Shown: one piece after another, positions 21,883-22,030 of the stretch | Position numbering within the stretch: the stretch's first letter is position 1 | Layout of the letters: each line of letters opens with the position of its first letter | Assembly (NCBI GenBank): GCA_900554255.1 | Contig: USGN01000003.1 | Location: forward strand, 1 to 22,030 | Direction: 5' to 3' | Source: an uncultured Collinsella sp. | GTDB lineage: Bacteria > Actinomycetota > Coriobacteriia > Coriobacteriales > Coriobacteriaceae | Length of the DNA stretch: 22,030 bases | Translations under genes and position numbers: made by a program | Notes under the pieces: model-generated | Database searches by the model: none | Seen by the model: only the letters and a program-made list of their open reading frames with translations | What the model was told of the DNA's origin: nothing

Positions 21883-22030
21883 ATGTTTGTCGGAAGAACA
21901 GCGGAAATGTCCGAGCTCAATCGACTGTATGGCACGGACTCCTTTGAGATGCCTGTGATTTACGGCCGCCGTCGTGTGGGTAAAACGCGCCTTATCACAG
22001 AGTTCATCCAAGGCAAGAAGGCTATTTACT
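21883..22030 (+). CDS. ATP-binding protein, archaeal-type ATPase family (COG1672-like), 3'-partial
   Basis: Only the first 49 residues are in the window; the frame is open to the last base. The start MFVGRTAEMSELNRLY, followed by IYGRRRVGKTRLI, is the typical opening of the PF01637/COG1672 AAA-type ATPases, where GRRRVGKT is the Walker A motif. Full members are usually about 450 residues, often with a C-terminal DUF234 domain, and occur in many copies in gut anaerobes; their role is unclear and some are linked to toxin- or defence-like loci. GGAAGG (21870-21875) is the ribosome binding site for the ATG at 21883. The codon and base use of the leader is AT-rich, unlike the preceding operon, which may mean recent acquisition. 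Confidence 0.85.
   Translation, partial: MFVGRTAEMSELNRLYGTDSFEMPVIYGRRRVGKTRLITEFIQGKKAIY

Overview
The window looks like chromosomal DNA from a high-GC, Gram-positive gut anaerobe of the Coriobacteriia, most likely Collinsella or a close relative. This is inferred from the GC-rich coding style, strong AGGAGG-type ribosome binding sites, and the combination of an ECF vitamin transporter, a fused DHPS-HPPK, a tandem U32 protein and an oxygen-independent purine-degradation cluster. There is no phage, plasmid, CRISPR or complete insertion sequence. Gene starts were chosen by ribosome binding site and family length.

Layout: (1) 1-1271, the end of an ECF-type transporter locus: a 5'-truncated, frameshifted ATPase and an S component. 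(2) 1296-1404, large inverted repeats between convergent genes. (3) 1420-3098, exonuclease III (minus) and a sirtuin (plus). (4) 3193-5631, a folate-synthesis fusion enzyme with an unusually large internal insert, followed without a gap by a degenerate biotin-ligase-like protein; convergent coaX follows. (5) 6687-6862, initiator tRNA with promoter and terminator. (6) 6912-7199, four consecutive inverted repeats. (7) 7198-10365, a minus-strand pair: U32 protein and RluA-family pseudouridine synthase. (8) 10548-11111, ridA with promoter, structured leader and terminator. (9) 11156-21645, a purine catabolism locus: a divergent DauR/YheO-like regulator, then NCS2 purine permease, SsnA, YgfK, a four-cluster ferredoxin and a fused selenium-type xanthine dehydrogenase. 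(10) 21646-22030, two imperfect direct repeats, a perfect 25-bp-arm palindrome and the start of an archaeal-type (COG1672-like) ATPase cut by the window edge.

The purine locus is the main functional system. The permease would bring in a purine such as xanthine or urate. The molybdenum hydroxylase, the ferredoxin and YgfK would carry out the redox chemistry, and SsnA the hydrolysis. The usual FAD subunit of the dehydrogenase (YgfM in E. coli) is absent from the operon. A ferredoxin with four [4Fe-4S] motifs sits where it would be expected, which suggests a direct electron route between the dehydrogenase and YgfK. The later steps (YgeX/YgeY/YgeW/HyuA-type enzymes) and the selenium and cofactor maturation genes are not in this window.

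The parts least explained by known genes are the intergenic repeats (1296-1404, 6912-7199, 21650-21868), the 139-residue insert in the DHPS domain, the biotin-ligase homologue that has lost its active-site residues, and the structured ridA leader.
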